A stretch of 42,335 bases of DNA from an uncultured Muribaculaceae bacterium (GCA_947174275.1 CAMWIJ010000019.1:1-42335); one strand, 5' to 3'. Numbered from the stretch's first letter, positions 33,776 to 42,260 are shown. The notes: generated from the letters alone by a model not told the origin. A program made the numbers and translations.

Positions 33776-34402
33776 ATGGAAACTAAGGAATTAGACAAAA
33801 TTTCATACGCTCTCGGACTGAGCATGGGTAACAATTTCAAAGCCTCCGGCATTCAGCAGATCAACGTTGAGGACTTCGCCGACGGAGTGGCAGCTGTTTT
33901 CTACGGAAATCAGCCTAAAATGACCTACGACGAAGCCAAAGAGGTTATCCGTCAGTATTTCACCGAAATGGAAGCCCGTCAGAAAGAGGAAGCCTCGAAA
34001 CTTGCTGAAATCAACGAGAAAGCCGGCAAGGAATTCCTCGACGAAAACGGCAAACGCGCCGAAGTAAAGACCACTCCCTCCGGACTCCAGTACGAAGTGC
34101 TCAAGGAAGGCGACGGCCCGCAGCCCGAGTCTACCGACCAGGTGGAGGTGCACTACACCGGTAAACTTATCGACGGCACTGTATTTGACTCCTCGGAAGA
34201 ACGCGGCGTTCCCGCCACTTTCGGTGTCACTCAGGTAATACCCGGTTGGGTTGAGGCTCTCCAGCTCATGAAAGCAGGTTCGCGCTGGCGTCTGTTCATC
34301 CCCTCGCAGCTCGCCTACGGTCCCAACGGTGCCGGCGGTGTGATTGGCCCCAACGCAACTTTGATTTTTGACGTCGAGCTCCTCAAGGTTATCGGCAAAT
34401 AA
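33776..34402 (+). CDS. FKBP-type peptidyl-prolyl isomerase, cytoplasmic type
   Basis: 208 residues with no signal peptide. Residues about 5-95 form the helical FKBP_N dimerisation arm (KISYALGLSMGNNFKASG). Residues about 100-205 form the FKBP catalytic domain, with VHYTGKLIDGTVFDSS, IPGWVEALQLM, FIPSQLAYG and LIFDVELLKV carrying the usual aromatic pocket. Similar to FkpA/Mip proteins but apparently kept in the cytoplasm. First of three tandem FKBP genes; the next starts 8 bp downstream. Confidence 0.92.
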   Translation: METKELDKISYALGLSMGNNFKASGIQQINVEDFADGVAAVFYGNQPKMTYDEAKEVIRQYFTEMEARQKEEASKLAEINEKAGKEFLDENGKRAEVKTTPSGLQYEVLKEGDGPQPESTDQVEVHYTGKLIDGTVFDSSEERGVPATFGVTQVIPGWVEALQLMKAGSRWRLFIPSQLAYGPNGAGGVIGPNATLIFDVELLKVIGK

Positions 34403-34410
34403 TTATAGCT

Positions 34411-35217
34411 ATGAAACTCAACCTACTGCGCCGCACGGCTCTTCTGACCGTGGCGGCGGCCGCGACAACTGTTGCCGCAGCTCAGACCGCGCCCGCCGAC
34501 TCCACATCGACGGCAATGGCTACCATAGTGGCCGGATATCTGCAACCCGCTTTCGAACGTCAGTATCCCGCCGACGATACCGCCCGACAGATGTTTGTCG
34601 ACGGCATCGCAAAGGCGTTTGCTATCGAGCCCGTCGACGAGGTCTACTATCAGGGTCTTGCACAGGGGCTAAACATCCGCGACAACCTGGAGCAACTCCG
34701 CGCCGAGGGCTATACTATCGACAACGCTGACTTTCTTGCGGCCTTGCGCGCTATCCTCGACGGCGGCAACTCCGGCATGACGGTCGACGACGCCAAGCGC
34801 TACATGGACTCCGTCGCCCGACGCCTCAGTCAGCAGGAGCAGGCGCGACAGACTGATTTCCTTGCCGCGCAGGCCGCACGCGAAGGGGTTGAGAAACTGC
34901 CGTCCGGACTTCTCTTCGAAGTCATCACCGAAGGTGAGGGCGAACATCCCACTGCCGACGACACCGTCGAGGTGCTTTACACCGGACGTCTCTCCAACGG
35001 CAATGTTTTCGACACAACCGAAGAAAATGCCGTGAAATTCCCTGTCAAAGGGCTTATCCCCGGCTTTTCCGAAGGTCTCACGCTGATGCGTCCCGGCGGC
35101 ACATACCGCCTCTACATCCCCGCCGAACTCGGCTACGGACAGCGTGGCGCCGGACGTGACATCCCGCCGGGTGCCGCTCTCGAATTCACCGTCACCCTGC
35201 TCGATATCGTCAAATGA
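34411..35217 (+). CDS. FKBP-type peptidyl-prolyl isomerase, periplasmic
   Basis: 268 residues. The N-terminus is a Sec signal peptide (RRTALLTVAAAATTVAAAQ), so this paralogue should be exported. The helical arm (about 30-150) is followed by the catalytic domain with VEVLYTGRLSNGNVFDTTEE, LIPGFSEGLTLM, YIPAELGYG and LEFTVTLLDI. It probably helps fold secreted proteins. Second gene in the trio, with 45 bp to the third. Confidence 0.92.
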   Translation: MKLNLLRRTALLTVAAAATTVAAAQTAPADSTSTAMATIVAGYLQPAFERQYPADDTARQMFVDGIAKAFAIEPVDEVYYQGLAQGLNIRDNLEQLRAEGYTIDNADFLAALRAILDGGNSGMTVDDAKRYMDSVARRLSQQEQARQTDFLAAQAAREGVEKLPSGLLFEVITEGEGEHPTADDTVEVLYTGRLSNGNVFDTTEENAVKFPVKGLIPGFSEGLTLMRPGGTYRLYIPAELGYGQRGAGRDIPPGAALEFTVTLLDIVK

Positions 35218-35262
35218 CATAATTATAAAAAACTACAATAAACTAATTTTAACCCCACAAAA

Positions 35263-36171
35263 ATGAAAAAAGTATTTACTGCTGTCTTGGCTTCTGCTCT
35301 GGTGCTCGCTGCATCATGCGACAGCAAAGAAAACACCGCCAAAGGCAATTTCAATCAGGAAGAAACCGCGCTCGGCGACTCGCTTGCCACTGCATTCGGA
35401 CACATGCAGGGCGCACAGGCTCTCAGCAACTTCAAGCGTTACGAATCGATGATGACCGAGCAGCAGCGCAACGACTTCAAGAAAGATGAATTCGTAAAAG
35501 GTCTCGAACTCGTTCTCTCAACCGACACCGCCAACCTCGCATTCCTCAACGGCGTGCAGCAGGGTCTGCAGATGTACGGCATTTTCATGGATAAAAACCT
35601 CGGCGTTCCCGTCGATGCAAAATCTATTGTAGCCGCCTTCTCTGAAGCTTACAACTGTGACTCTATCACACAGGCCGACATCGTGAAATATAACAGCGAA
35701 TTTGACGCCGTGATGAACTCTGTCCGCGCTAAAGCCGACGCTAAAGCCGAGGCCGAAGCCTTGGAGACTCCCGAAGCTAAAGAAAACATCGCTGCCGGCG
35801 AGAAATATATCAGCGAACGCCTGGCCGAAGGTTTCCAGAAAACCGAATCGGGTGTGGCTTACAAAATCCTCAACCCCGGCGAAGGCGACAAAGTCACCGA
35901 CAAGGATATCATCAAAATGACCTACGTCGGCAAGCACCTCAACGGCGAGGAGTTTGACCGCTCTATGGGCGACACTCCCACTCGCTCTTCTGTTGCCAAC
36001 CTCGTGCGTGGCTTCCAGGACGGTCTCTTCCAGCTCGGCAAAGGCGGTTCTGCAATCCTCGTAATCCCCGGTGAACTCGCCTACGGCGCTAAAGGTCGCG
36101 GTCCCATCGGCAAAATGGAGACTCTCGTTTTCGAAGTAACCGTAAACGACATCGAGACTCCCGCCAACTAA
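35263..36171 (+). CDS. FKBP-type peptidyl-prolyl isomerase, lipoprotein
   Basis: 302 residues. The signal ends LVLAASC with the lipidated Cys at 19, followed by DSKEN. A long helical arm rich in Ala/Lys/Glu (AKADAKAEAEALE near 160) precedes the catalytic domain with MTYVGKHLNGEEFDRS, LVRGFQDGLFQL, VIPGELAYGAKG and LVFEVTVNDI. The Tyr, Phe-Asp and Tyr positions of the pocket are kept. It should be membrane-anchored facing the periplasm or surface. Last of the trio, followed by a strong terminator. Confidence 0.9.
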   Translation: MKKVFTAVLASALVLAASCDSKENTAKGNFNQEETALGDSLATAFGHMQGAQALSNFKRYESMMTEQQRNDFKKDEFVKGLELVLSTDTANLAFLNGVQQGLQMYGIFMDKNLGVPVDAKSIVAAFSEAYNCDSITQADIVKYNSEFDAVMNSVRAKADAKAEAEALETPEAKENIAAGEKYISERLAEGFQKTESGVAYKILNPGEGDKVTDKDIIKMTYVGKHLNGEEFDRSMGDTPTRSSVANLVRGFQDGLFQLGKGGSAILVIPGELAYGAKGRGPIGKMETLVFEVTVNDIETPAN

Positions 36172-36204
36172 GAGGATATTACAAAACTGATACTCCATCT
36201 TACA

Positions 36205-36247
36205 CATAACCCGACACGCCGAGCTCAGCAAGGCTTGTCGGGTTATG
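36205..36247 (+). terminator. Terminator of the FKBP operon
   Basis: A 12-bp perfect stem (36205-36216 with 36236-36247) continued by GCC/GGC inside, 33 nt after the third FKBP stop. The 3' side continues CTTAAAATG, a modest T/A run. Confidence 0.7.
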
Positions 36248-36309
36248 CTTAAAATGAAAGGAATCCTTTCTGAAACCAATCGTATTGCCTACGTCAAACG
36301 CTCTCTAAA

Positions 36310-37641
36310 ATGAAAAAACTGATACTGACTTGCACCGCCATTCTGTGCGCTGCCTGCGCTATGGCCGATGTTTCCGGCTCCTGGTGGGGGAAACTCTCGC
36401 TCGGAGTGCATGGTAGCCTGCGCATCGTCCTGAACATCGAGACGGGTGCCGACGGCTCCATGACTGCCACCATGCAAAGCCCCGACCAGAGCGAGCGCCT
36501 CATCCCCGCAACCGTCGATTTCTGTGATGCCGACTCTATTGCTGTCTCTATCGACGCTGTCGGTGCCTCTTATCGCGCCCGTGTAGCCGCCGGCCGCATG
36601 TCGGGCACATTCACCCAGGCGGGCAGGGAGTATCCTCTCGACATGCTGCCTGGCGACGGTGCATACGCCCGTCCGCAGACTCCGCAGCCACCGTTTGACT
36701 ATGCGGTCGAAGAAGTCTCTTTCTCTAATCCCGCAGCAGGAAACACTCTTGCCGGCACCCTCTGCATTCCCCGCGGTGCCGACAGTCACACTCCCGTTCT
36801 GCTGCTCGTTACAGGCAGCGGCCTGCAGAACCGCGACGAGGAGCTGGCCGGTCACCGTCCGTTCGCCGTTATTGCCGACCACCTCGCCCGCAACGGAATT
36901 GCATCCCTGCGCTATGACGACCGCGGTTTCGGCGAGTCAACCGGCAACGGCTCGTCTGCCACTACCTCCGACTTCGCTTCCGATGCCGCCGCTGCCGTCA
37001 CTTGGCTGCGATCTCTCGGCAGGTTCGGCAGTGTTGGTGTGCTCGGCCACAGCGAAGGCGGCACTATTGCTGTCATGCTGGCCGGAAATCCCGAATATGG
37101 CGCGAAGCCCGATTTCATCATCAGCCTGGCCGGCGGACTCATCCCCGGTCGCGAAATCCTTGTCAGTCAGAACCGGCGTATGCTCATGCTCTCAGGCTGC
37201 CCGGCCGAGATTGCCGACACCTACTGTGCCGCGCTCGAAAATATCTGGGGCGGAAACAATGCTTCCGTAGATATCTCTAAATTGCCCGACGGGCTGCGCG
37301 CAAATCTGCTCGTCATACCAATGCACACCTCTAAATCTCCCTGGACAAAGGCTTTCCTCGAGCTCGACCCCGCGAAATATATATCTGCGGTTGAATGCCC
37401 GGTGATGGCTCTTAACGGCACTCTTGACTGTCAGATCGACGCCGGTGAAAACCTCTCGGCTCTCGACCGCGGGCTACCTGCGTCGACTCCCCGTCATATC
37501 GTCACCTGCGACGGTCTCAACCATCTCTTTCAGCCTGCGATTACCGGCATGCCCGACGAATATTCACCTATCTCCACCACAATAGCGCCTGAAGTGCTCG
37601 ACGACATCACCCGGTGGATTACGTCTCTGTCTGCCCGGTAG
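36310..37641 (+). CDS. Secreted alpha/beta hydrolase (S33-like) with N-terminal beta domain
   Basis: 443 residues with a signal peptide (MKKLILTCTAILCAACAMA). Residues about 20-115 form a small beta-rich domain (VSGSWWGKLSLG and so on). From 140 the alpha/beta hydrolase core shows VLLLVTGSGLQNRDEE, the nucleophile elbow GHSEGG (S248), the acid in NGTLDCQID and the catalytic His near 405 in GLNHLFQP. The family includes esterases and peptidases; the substrate cannot be read. Its TAG overlaps the end of the convergent ion-channel gene by 23 bp. Confidence 0.87.
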   Translation: MKKLILTCTAILCAACAMADVSGSWWGKLSLGVHGSLRIVLNIETGADGSMTATMQSPDQSERLIPATVDFCDADSIAVSIDAVGASYRARVAAGRMSGTFTQAGREYPLDMLPGDGAYARPQTPQPPFDYAVEEVSFSNPAAGNTLAGTLCIPRGADSHTPVLLLVTGSGLQNRDEELAGHRPFAVIADHLARNGIASLRYDDRGFGESTGNGSSATTSDFASDAAAAVTWLRSLGRFGSVGVLGHSEGGTIAVMLAGNPEYGAKPDFIISLAGGLIPGREILVSQNRRMLMLSGCPAEIADTYCAALENIWGGNNASVDISKLPDGLRANLLVIPMHTSKSPWTKAFLELDPAKYISAVECPVMALNGTLDCQIDAGENLSALDRGLPASTPRHIVTCDGLNHLFQPAITGMPDEYSPISTTIAPEVLDDITRWITSLSAR

Positions 37642-38374
37642 ACGCCGGCAGACCCGCATTCTGATTGTGCCGGCGTATTATCATGTCGGTGAGATAGACC
37701 GTAAACAGCGGAAACATTATCATTCCCATCATCGACAGCACCACCGAAAGTATCTTCCCGATTACCGTGACCGGATAGATATCACACCCTAACGTTGTAA
37801 CCTGCATCCCCGACCACCACAGCGCTTCCCAATACGACGTGACGAGGACATTGACCGGCTGTTCACGCTCGAAAAATATCAGCGACGCGAAATACACCGT
37901 TATGATAAGTATCGTAATGTAGATGGCAAGCATCGATTTGATCTTGTTGCGGGTCAGATATTCGTAGATTATCGACAGCGCCAGAGCCCCGCGGGCAAGC
38001 GGCACAAACCGTATGCAGTAGAGCACATCGGAGTTGACATGCAGGTCATAATGGTTGATGATTGACAGATACGGTATCGACAGCAGCAGGTAATACCAGC
38101 GGTGGCGTATATAGCCGGCTCTCCCTCCCCTCGGCGTCAGCAGCAGCTCGATAAAGAAATCTGCCATAAAGACCATGCACACCCAAAACTGAAATTTCAT
38201 GTAAAACCGGTTGGCGAGAAAATCGATTTTGTCATATATGTCAATCGATATGAACACGATAAGTGCCACCGACAGCGCGAGTATCACCCACCGCAGCGCG
38301 GCAAGCGTCATATCACGCATGCGGTCATCGCGCTGGGGCGTGAAAAAACCTGATATTCTCGAAAACACAGTCAT
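37619..38374 (-). CDS. Voltage-gated-type ion channel family protein
   Basis: 251 residues with a six-segment channel layout: hydrophobic helices at about 25-47, 60-80, 92-107, 120-138 and 147-168, then a pore loop and a last helix (205-230). The fourth region (IRFVPLARGALAL) is a weak voltage-sensor-like stretch. The selectivity filter reads TTLGCD (193-198) instead of the potassium-channel TVGYGD, so Tyr is Cys and the last Gly is Asp. Selectivity is therefore uncertain, and a non-selective or other monovalent cation channel is possible. Convergent with the hydrolase gene. Confidence 0.82.
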   Translation of the reverse strand: MTVFSRISGFFTPQRDDRMRDMTLAALRWVILALSVALIVFISIDIYDKIDFLANRFYMKFQFWVCMVFMADFFIELLLTPRGGRAGYIRHRWYYLLLSIPYLSIINHYDLHVNSDVLYCIRFVPLARGALALSIIYEYLTRNKIKSMLAIYITILIITVYFASLIFFEREQPVNVLVTSYWEALWWSGMQVTTLGCDIYPVTVIGKILSVVLSMMGMIMFPLFTVYLTDMIIRRHNQNAGLPASTGQTET

Positions 38375-38437
38375 GACAGATTAATTGAAACGTCTCTATG
38401 TAATATAAACCGTCGGCGACCGCAATTGGTTGAGAAA

Positions 38438-38497
38438 GGTGTTGCATAACTCGGAAAAACACCCTCAAAACGTACGGACGCACAAGCCGTGCGTCCG
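38438..38497. repeat. Partial second copy of the MITE-like repeat, with a hairpin
   Basis: Bases 38438-38459 match 17787-17808 at 21 of 22 positions (GGTGTTGCATAACTC core). They are followed by AACACCC and a 9-bp stem hairpin (38475-38483 with 38489-38497) that shares GCCGTGCGTCC with the first copy. The right-hand terminal repeat is missing. Located between the ion-channel gene and the DUF2851 gene, and possibly acting as a terminator there. Confidence 0.55.
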
Positions 38498-38540
38498 CCA
38501 ATATCTTGATTATCAAATATTAAATTTAAACAGTTGCTTG

Positions 38541-39782
38541 TCACATTTCTCGCAATGCGCAAGCCGACAGATGCCGGTGGCCGATACGGCAATACAGACA
38601 CTTCCGCTTCTCGCAATATTCCCTGCGCAGCTGCACTACTGCCTGCGACACAAACGCCGACCTTACATCTATTCCCGCCATCGAAAACATCGTCGTAAAC
38701 CTGTTGCTCTCAGGCTTTATATCATGTAGCATCTCGGCAATCTCACGTGCCCGGGAATACTCTCCGTTATACGTGGCGTAGGCGTATGCAAGCGGTATCA
38801 CAGCATTGATTATCAGTATGTCTGTCGACGACTGCGACAGCGAGCCGTGACCGCGTCCCGCCCCCTCAACTATCTCGTATGCATCCTGCAGCCTCTCGAC
38901 TGAAAGCATCCGCGTGATGAAATCGCGGCGGTTGCATATCAGCTCGGCAAGATAACCGATGCGGCGTATCGGCGAATTCTGCGGTCGCGTGCGTGAGAAT
39001 TTCCATCCCATGTCCGACGGTGCCTGTATGCCGAACTTCGCCGCGAAAAAAGCATACTCCGATGCCATCCGCTCACTGCAACCCTCCTTGTCGTAGCGTC
39101 CTCCGATCAGCCCCGCCTGTCCTCTTAATATCGACTCTACCACAAGCCTGTCGTCGGCATGACGGCGTAATATGCGCAAGGGCGTCGCTCGTGCCAGACG
39201 CTCGAATGGCTCTGAATTGGTCCCGAAGCCCAATGCGCGGGCAAACGTGATAAACCCCGCCTCATGCCAGTCGCCGGAGCTCGATTCTACAAGACCGAGC
39301 ACCCGGTCGGCCTTCTCGTGCAGTCGCTCGTAGCCAAGCGCCGTAATCCAGTCTGTGAGATATATCTGAGCTATCTTGCCTATCGCCTCGACGCAGGGTA
39401 GGGTGTCGGGCGATAAATCGGCCAGTGAATGAAATGTGGAGCTAAGTTCCGGATTGCACTTCATCACAAACTGCGGTATCCGTTCACCGTTCGCACGGTA
39501 TATAGCCGTGTCGTCATTCTCCACAACATGCAATATCACTGTCTGATATGCCGCGTCATCCGTGTGCCCGTGGCGGTGCCAGTCCGACGCCCTGACATGT
39601 ATCTCCACATTTCCGGCCCATGTCTGACCGTCGATTATAACCGTCGCGTTGAAGAAATCAGGTCCGGAGCCGTTGTTCGACACGCCGGCGTTAATGATCT
39701 GCAGCCGCTTGCCGTCGGCTGTCGTGAGGTTATTCTGCGGAAACAACCTGTTTGACCACACATAATGCATTAACTTTTCCAA
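38541..39782 (-). CDS. DUF2851 family protein
   Basis: 413 residues. Opens MEKLMHYVWSNRLFP, then INAGVSNNGSGPDFFNATVIIDG and WAGNVEIHVRASDWHRHGH, the DUF2851 signature, with the rest helical and ending in CEKRKCLYCRIGHRHLS, a Cys/His cluster that could bind a metal. The family is widespread in Bacteroidota and uncharacterised. It lies alone between the ion-channel gene and the small-peptide region. Confidence 0.87.
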   Translation of the reverse strand: MEKLMHYVWSNRLFPQNNLTTADGKRLQIINAGVSNNGSGPDFFNATVIIDGQTWAGNVEIHVRASDWHRHGHTDDAAYQTVILHVVENDDTAIYRANGERIPQFVMKCNPELSSTFHSLADLSPDTLPCVEAIGKIAQIYLTDWITALGYERLHEKADRVLGLVESSSGDWHEAGFITFARALGFGTNSEPFERLARATPLRILRRHADDRLVVESILRGQAGLIGGRYDKEGCSERMASEYAFFAAKFGIQAPSDMGWKFSRTRPQNSPIRRIGYLAELICNRRDFITRMLSVERLQDAYEIVEGAGRGHGSLSQSSTDILIINAVIPLAYAYATYNGEYSRAREIAEMLHDIKPESNRFTTMFSMAGIDVRSAFVSQAVVQLRREYCEKRKCLYCRIGHRHLSACALREM

Positions 39783-39919
39783 ACTCCGTAACCTTTATGT
39801 AACAATTTTAACTGAATAGTTTACATTCGTAAATCGTTGATACTGCATGTGAAACTCCAAATATAATCATTTTAAACTAACTTTTATCGAACATTTTTAT
39901 GTTAAATAACATTGTTTTA

Positions 39920-39950
39920 TTGCAGGCTTTTGAAAAAGTGCCTACCTTTG
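39920..39950 (+). promoter_or_regulatory. Promoter of the small-peptide transcript
   Basis: TTG at 39920-39922, a 20-bp spacer and TACCTTTG at 39943-39950, with a predicted start near 39957. It points into a region with no conventional gene. Confidence 0.7.
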
Positions 39951-39956
39951 CACCGT

Positions 39957-40087
39957 ATTTCAATAGCACGATTTATCCGGTCTCTGCCTCGCGGCAGTGC
40001 TTCCGGCAAAGAAAAAATCAAGCGGCGGTTCTTCTCTCCGCATGATTAAAATAGGTAAAAAACGATTGTTTTAAAGTTTGTTCAACT
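39957..40087 (+). other. Structured leader of the small-peptide transcript
   Basis: A 130-nt leader with two likely hairpins: CTGCC-TCGC-GGCAG, and GCGG...CCGC (about 40023-40042). It then becomes A/T-rich before the ATG at 40088. It could be a regulatory RNA leader or the body of a small RNA. Confidence 0.4.
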
Positions 40088-40150
40088 ATGAAAAAAATGA
40101 TTAGAAAAGCAGTTGAATGGTATATTAACACCACAGCTGCGATTTATTAA
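40088..40150 (+). CDS. Possible 20-residue basic peptide
   Basis: ATG at 40088, TAA at 40148, giving MKKMIRKAVEWYINTTAAIY. The peptide is basic at the N-terminus and amphipathic, with an aromatic WY near the middle. It sits within a promoter-terminator unit (39920-40260) that holds nothing else, which argues that it is real. I do not recognise it. It could also be a leader peptide in a regulatory RNA. Confidence 0.5.
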   Translation: MKKMIRKAVEWYINTTAAIY

Positions 40151-40230
40151 GGGATTTAGACCGTGTGGCCTCAAATGACCTTTTCCCTCTTGCAGGGTTT
40201 TTATTTAGAGTATAAGCAATTTTTTAATAG

Positions 40231-40260
40231 CGGCCGCCATTGTGCGGCCGTTTCCTTTTC
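40231..40260 (+). terminator. Terminator of the small-peptide transcript
   Basis: CGGCCGC (40231-40237) pairs with GCGGCCG (40244-40250) around CATTGT, followed by TTTCCTTTT. A short stem CCCT/AGGG followed by T5 lies upstream near 40189-40206. Confidence 0.7.
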
Positions 40261-40277
40261 AATCGCCCGACACCAAA

Positions 40278-40312
40278 GACCTTAACGACCCTAATGACCT
40301 TAACGACCTTAT
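40278..40312. repeat. Four 9-bp tandem repeats (GACCTTAAC type)
   Basis: GACCTTAAC, GACCCTAAT, GACCTTAAC and GACCTTAT follow each other without gaps, ending 5 bp before the stop of the terminase gene. Low-complexity repeats like this are common at the 3' side of genes in this group; function is unknown. Confidence 0.7.
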
Positions 40313-40316
40313 CCGC

Positions 40317-42242
40317 CTACCAGAATTTGCTGTAATACCTCGTCTCGTTGCCGTCATTACCCGCAGCAGGCATCCCTGACGCCACATGCAGCGCTATCGC
40401 CCTCGCCATCAGCATATCGTCATGACACCCCTCCTGAGCCCCGTAGCTACCGTTGTTCTTCACCTGATACGTCAGCAGCTCGTTAAGCGCTCCCTCGTCG
40501 CGCTCGATATATCCACGCTCCCTCACTCGGGCTATCATGCCGTTGATTATCATCGACTTTGTGGCGCGGTTGGTGTGAAACCCTATCCTCTTGCCCGACC
40601 CCTCGTCGCTCCGACGGTGATAGATATTCGGATAATACCTCTTAACCTGCGATAATATATACAGACCTGGGTCTCCCTCGATATTCTCGCTCTCAAACGT
40701 ATTGCTCTCAAACACCACAAGCGCGTTGCCCCAGTAGCGGCCGGCCTGCACTGCCTTCCACGCAAGTATGTCATGATCGCAGTGCCCGCGCCACTGTGCC
40801 ACCACCTCGGCCGTCGCTCCGTCATCGCCGCCGCAGCGGTCTATGACAACTATAACCGACCAGTCGCTCGTAATCGACCTGCCGCCGACATCCACTCCCA
40901 CCACATAGCGCCGCTCGCTGCGCGCTCTCTCCGGATGCGACCATATCTTCATCCCTCCGAGAGGCGACTCGGCCCACCGCAATCCTTCCATCGACATCTC
41001 CCCGGTCACGGCCTCGCCGGCAAGCTCTCCCTTCTCAAAAGCATCGTTGCAGTCCGCACGCATGCGCTCCACCTCCTCCGGATTAAACACACAATGCTCT
41101 GTCGCTATAAACGCCTCCTCGTCTGTTGTTGGATACTCGGCATGCATCTGCTCGGCGCTCTGATACTCGGCGCGTTTGTCATGATACCACTGTATCATCT
41201 CCAGTGTCAGACCCCGCTCCCATAGCCCTCTCTCATATTCGTCAAGACTTTCCCACAGCGCCCGCGCGTCCTTCACCTCCTTGCGGTAAATCTCTATCTC
41301 ATACCACGGCACAAACACACCCCGCTTGTCGCTCTCTCCCTTCTTCGCCCTGAGCCACTCCTTGTGGAAATAATTGCCGATACCGTTGGCCGTACTCTCC
41401 AGCACTATCATCGTCAGAGGCGTCGAATTGATGCCGCCGCACACCGCACGGATGAACTCCCTCGGCGACGACTGCGCCGTATCCTTCCAGAATGCGACCT
41501 CCGACAGATGCGCCATCGAATAATCGTTACCCCTCACCGCATCCTGGTTCTCGCTCGACCCGAGCGTGACCTTACACCCACGGCCCTGTATCACCCTCGT
41601 GTTCAATGTCCTCTCAAAAGGTCGGAATGCCGGAGCCGCCTCGCCATCCCAGTAAGCCTCCGGATAGCGGTCAAGCATCTTCGTGAACATGCCCCGTATC
41701 GTCGCCGCCGTGTCCTTAACATGCGCGCATATCAGCGAATTCCAGTTCTCCTTCTGCGTTATCTGAATCCATGCCATATAAAGCTGCACAAGCGTCGACC
41801 CTCCCCACTGCCGGGCCTTGAGTATTATCATGCGCAAAGGCTTCCCTGCGAGCCTGTCATCCTCGAGCGCGGCAAGCACCCTGCGCTGCGGAGCGTTCGG
41901 CACAAACGCTATGTCGGCCCCCGTCGTCTTATCCTTTATCGTCACACACTTCGCCGCCCAATATTCGAAATCATATCTGCAACGCAGCTTCACCCACTCC
42001 GCCTCCGTTCTTATCCTCTTGTAACCCTTGTCCCGCTTCATCGCCGCAGGAATATACGCCGTCCCGTCATTCCATTCCCGCGGAGCCACCCTTACACGCT
42101 CTCCACAACATCCCCGCCCCTTAAGCGGCTCATACCTCACACGCAGCGCCTCATTACGGCGCCCGTTCTCCGCCAAAATCTCATCAATAACACCCCGACC
42201 CTCCATAACAAACCTCCCATTCAAATCATCCATTCTCTCCAT
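40317..42242 (-). CDS. Phage terminase large subunit
   Basis: 641 residues. The ATPase domain has the Walker A motif KARQWGGST (about 142-150), the Walker B motif MAHLSEVAFW (E248) and the coupling motif ESTANG (282-287). The nuclease domain has GVDVGG (D451), FES (E512) and HDDM (D608/D609). All catalytic acids are present, so the protein looks functional as a DNA-packaging motor. Starts at ATG 42242, with ATG 42233 as an alternative. Portal and capsid genes normally lie downstream, but downstream here are a repeat, the small-peptide unit and ordinary chromosome. The upstream side is cut by the window edge. A TATCTTTG element lies 19 nt upstream of the start. Confidence 0.88.
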   Translation of the reverse strand: MERMDDLNGRFVMEGRGVIDEILAENGRRNEALRVRYEPLKGRGCCGERVRVAPREWNDGTAYIPAAMKRDKGYKRIRTEAEWVKLRCRYDFEYWAAKCVTIKDKTTGADIAFVPNAPQRRVLAALEDDRLAGKPLRMIILKARQWGGSTLVQLYMAWIQITQKENWNSLICAHVKDTAATIRGMFTKMLDRYPEAYWDGEAAPAFRPFERTLNTRVIQGRGCKVTLGSSENQDAVRGNDYSMAHLSEVAFWKDTAQSSPREFIRAVCGGINSTPLTMIVLESTANGIGNYFHKEWLRAKKGESDKRGVFVPWYEIEIYRKEVKDARALWESLDEYERGLWERGLTLEMIQWYHDKRAEYQSAEQMHAEYPTTDEEAFIATEHCVFNPEEVERMRADCNDAFEKGELAGEAVTGEMSMEGLRWAESPLGGMKIWSHPERARSERRYVVGVDVGGRSITSDWSVIVVIDRCGGDDGATAEVVAQWRGHCDHDILAWKAVQAGRYWGNALVVFESNTFESENIEGDPGLYILSQVKRYYPNIYHRRSDEGSGKRIGFHTNRATKSMIINGMIARVRERGYIERDEGALNELLTYQVKNNGSYGAQEGCHDDMLMARAIALHVASGMPAAGNDGNETRYYSKFW

Positions 42243-42260
42243 AACTCCCTTTTTTTACGG

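Noticed and set aside
40278-40312. 9-bp repeats as a CRISPR or phage attachment site
   Set aside because: No spacers, no integrase and no tRNA; a low-complexity tandem repeat is the simpler reading.
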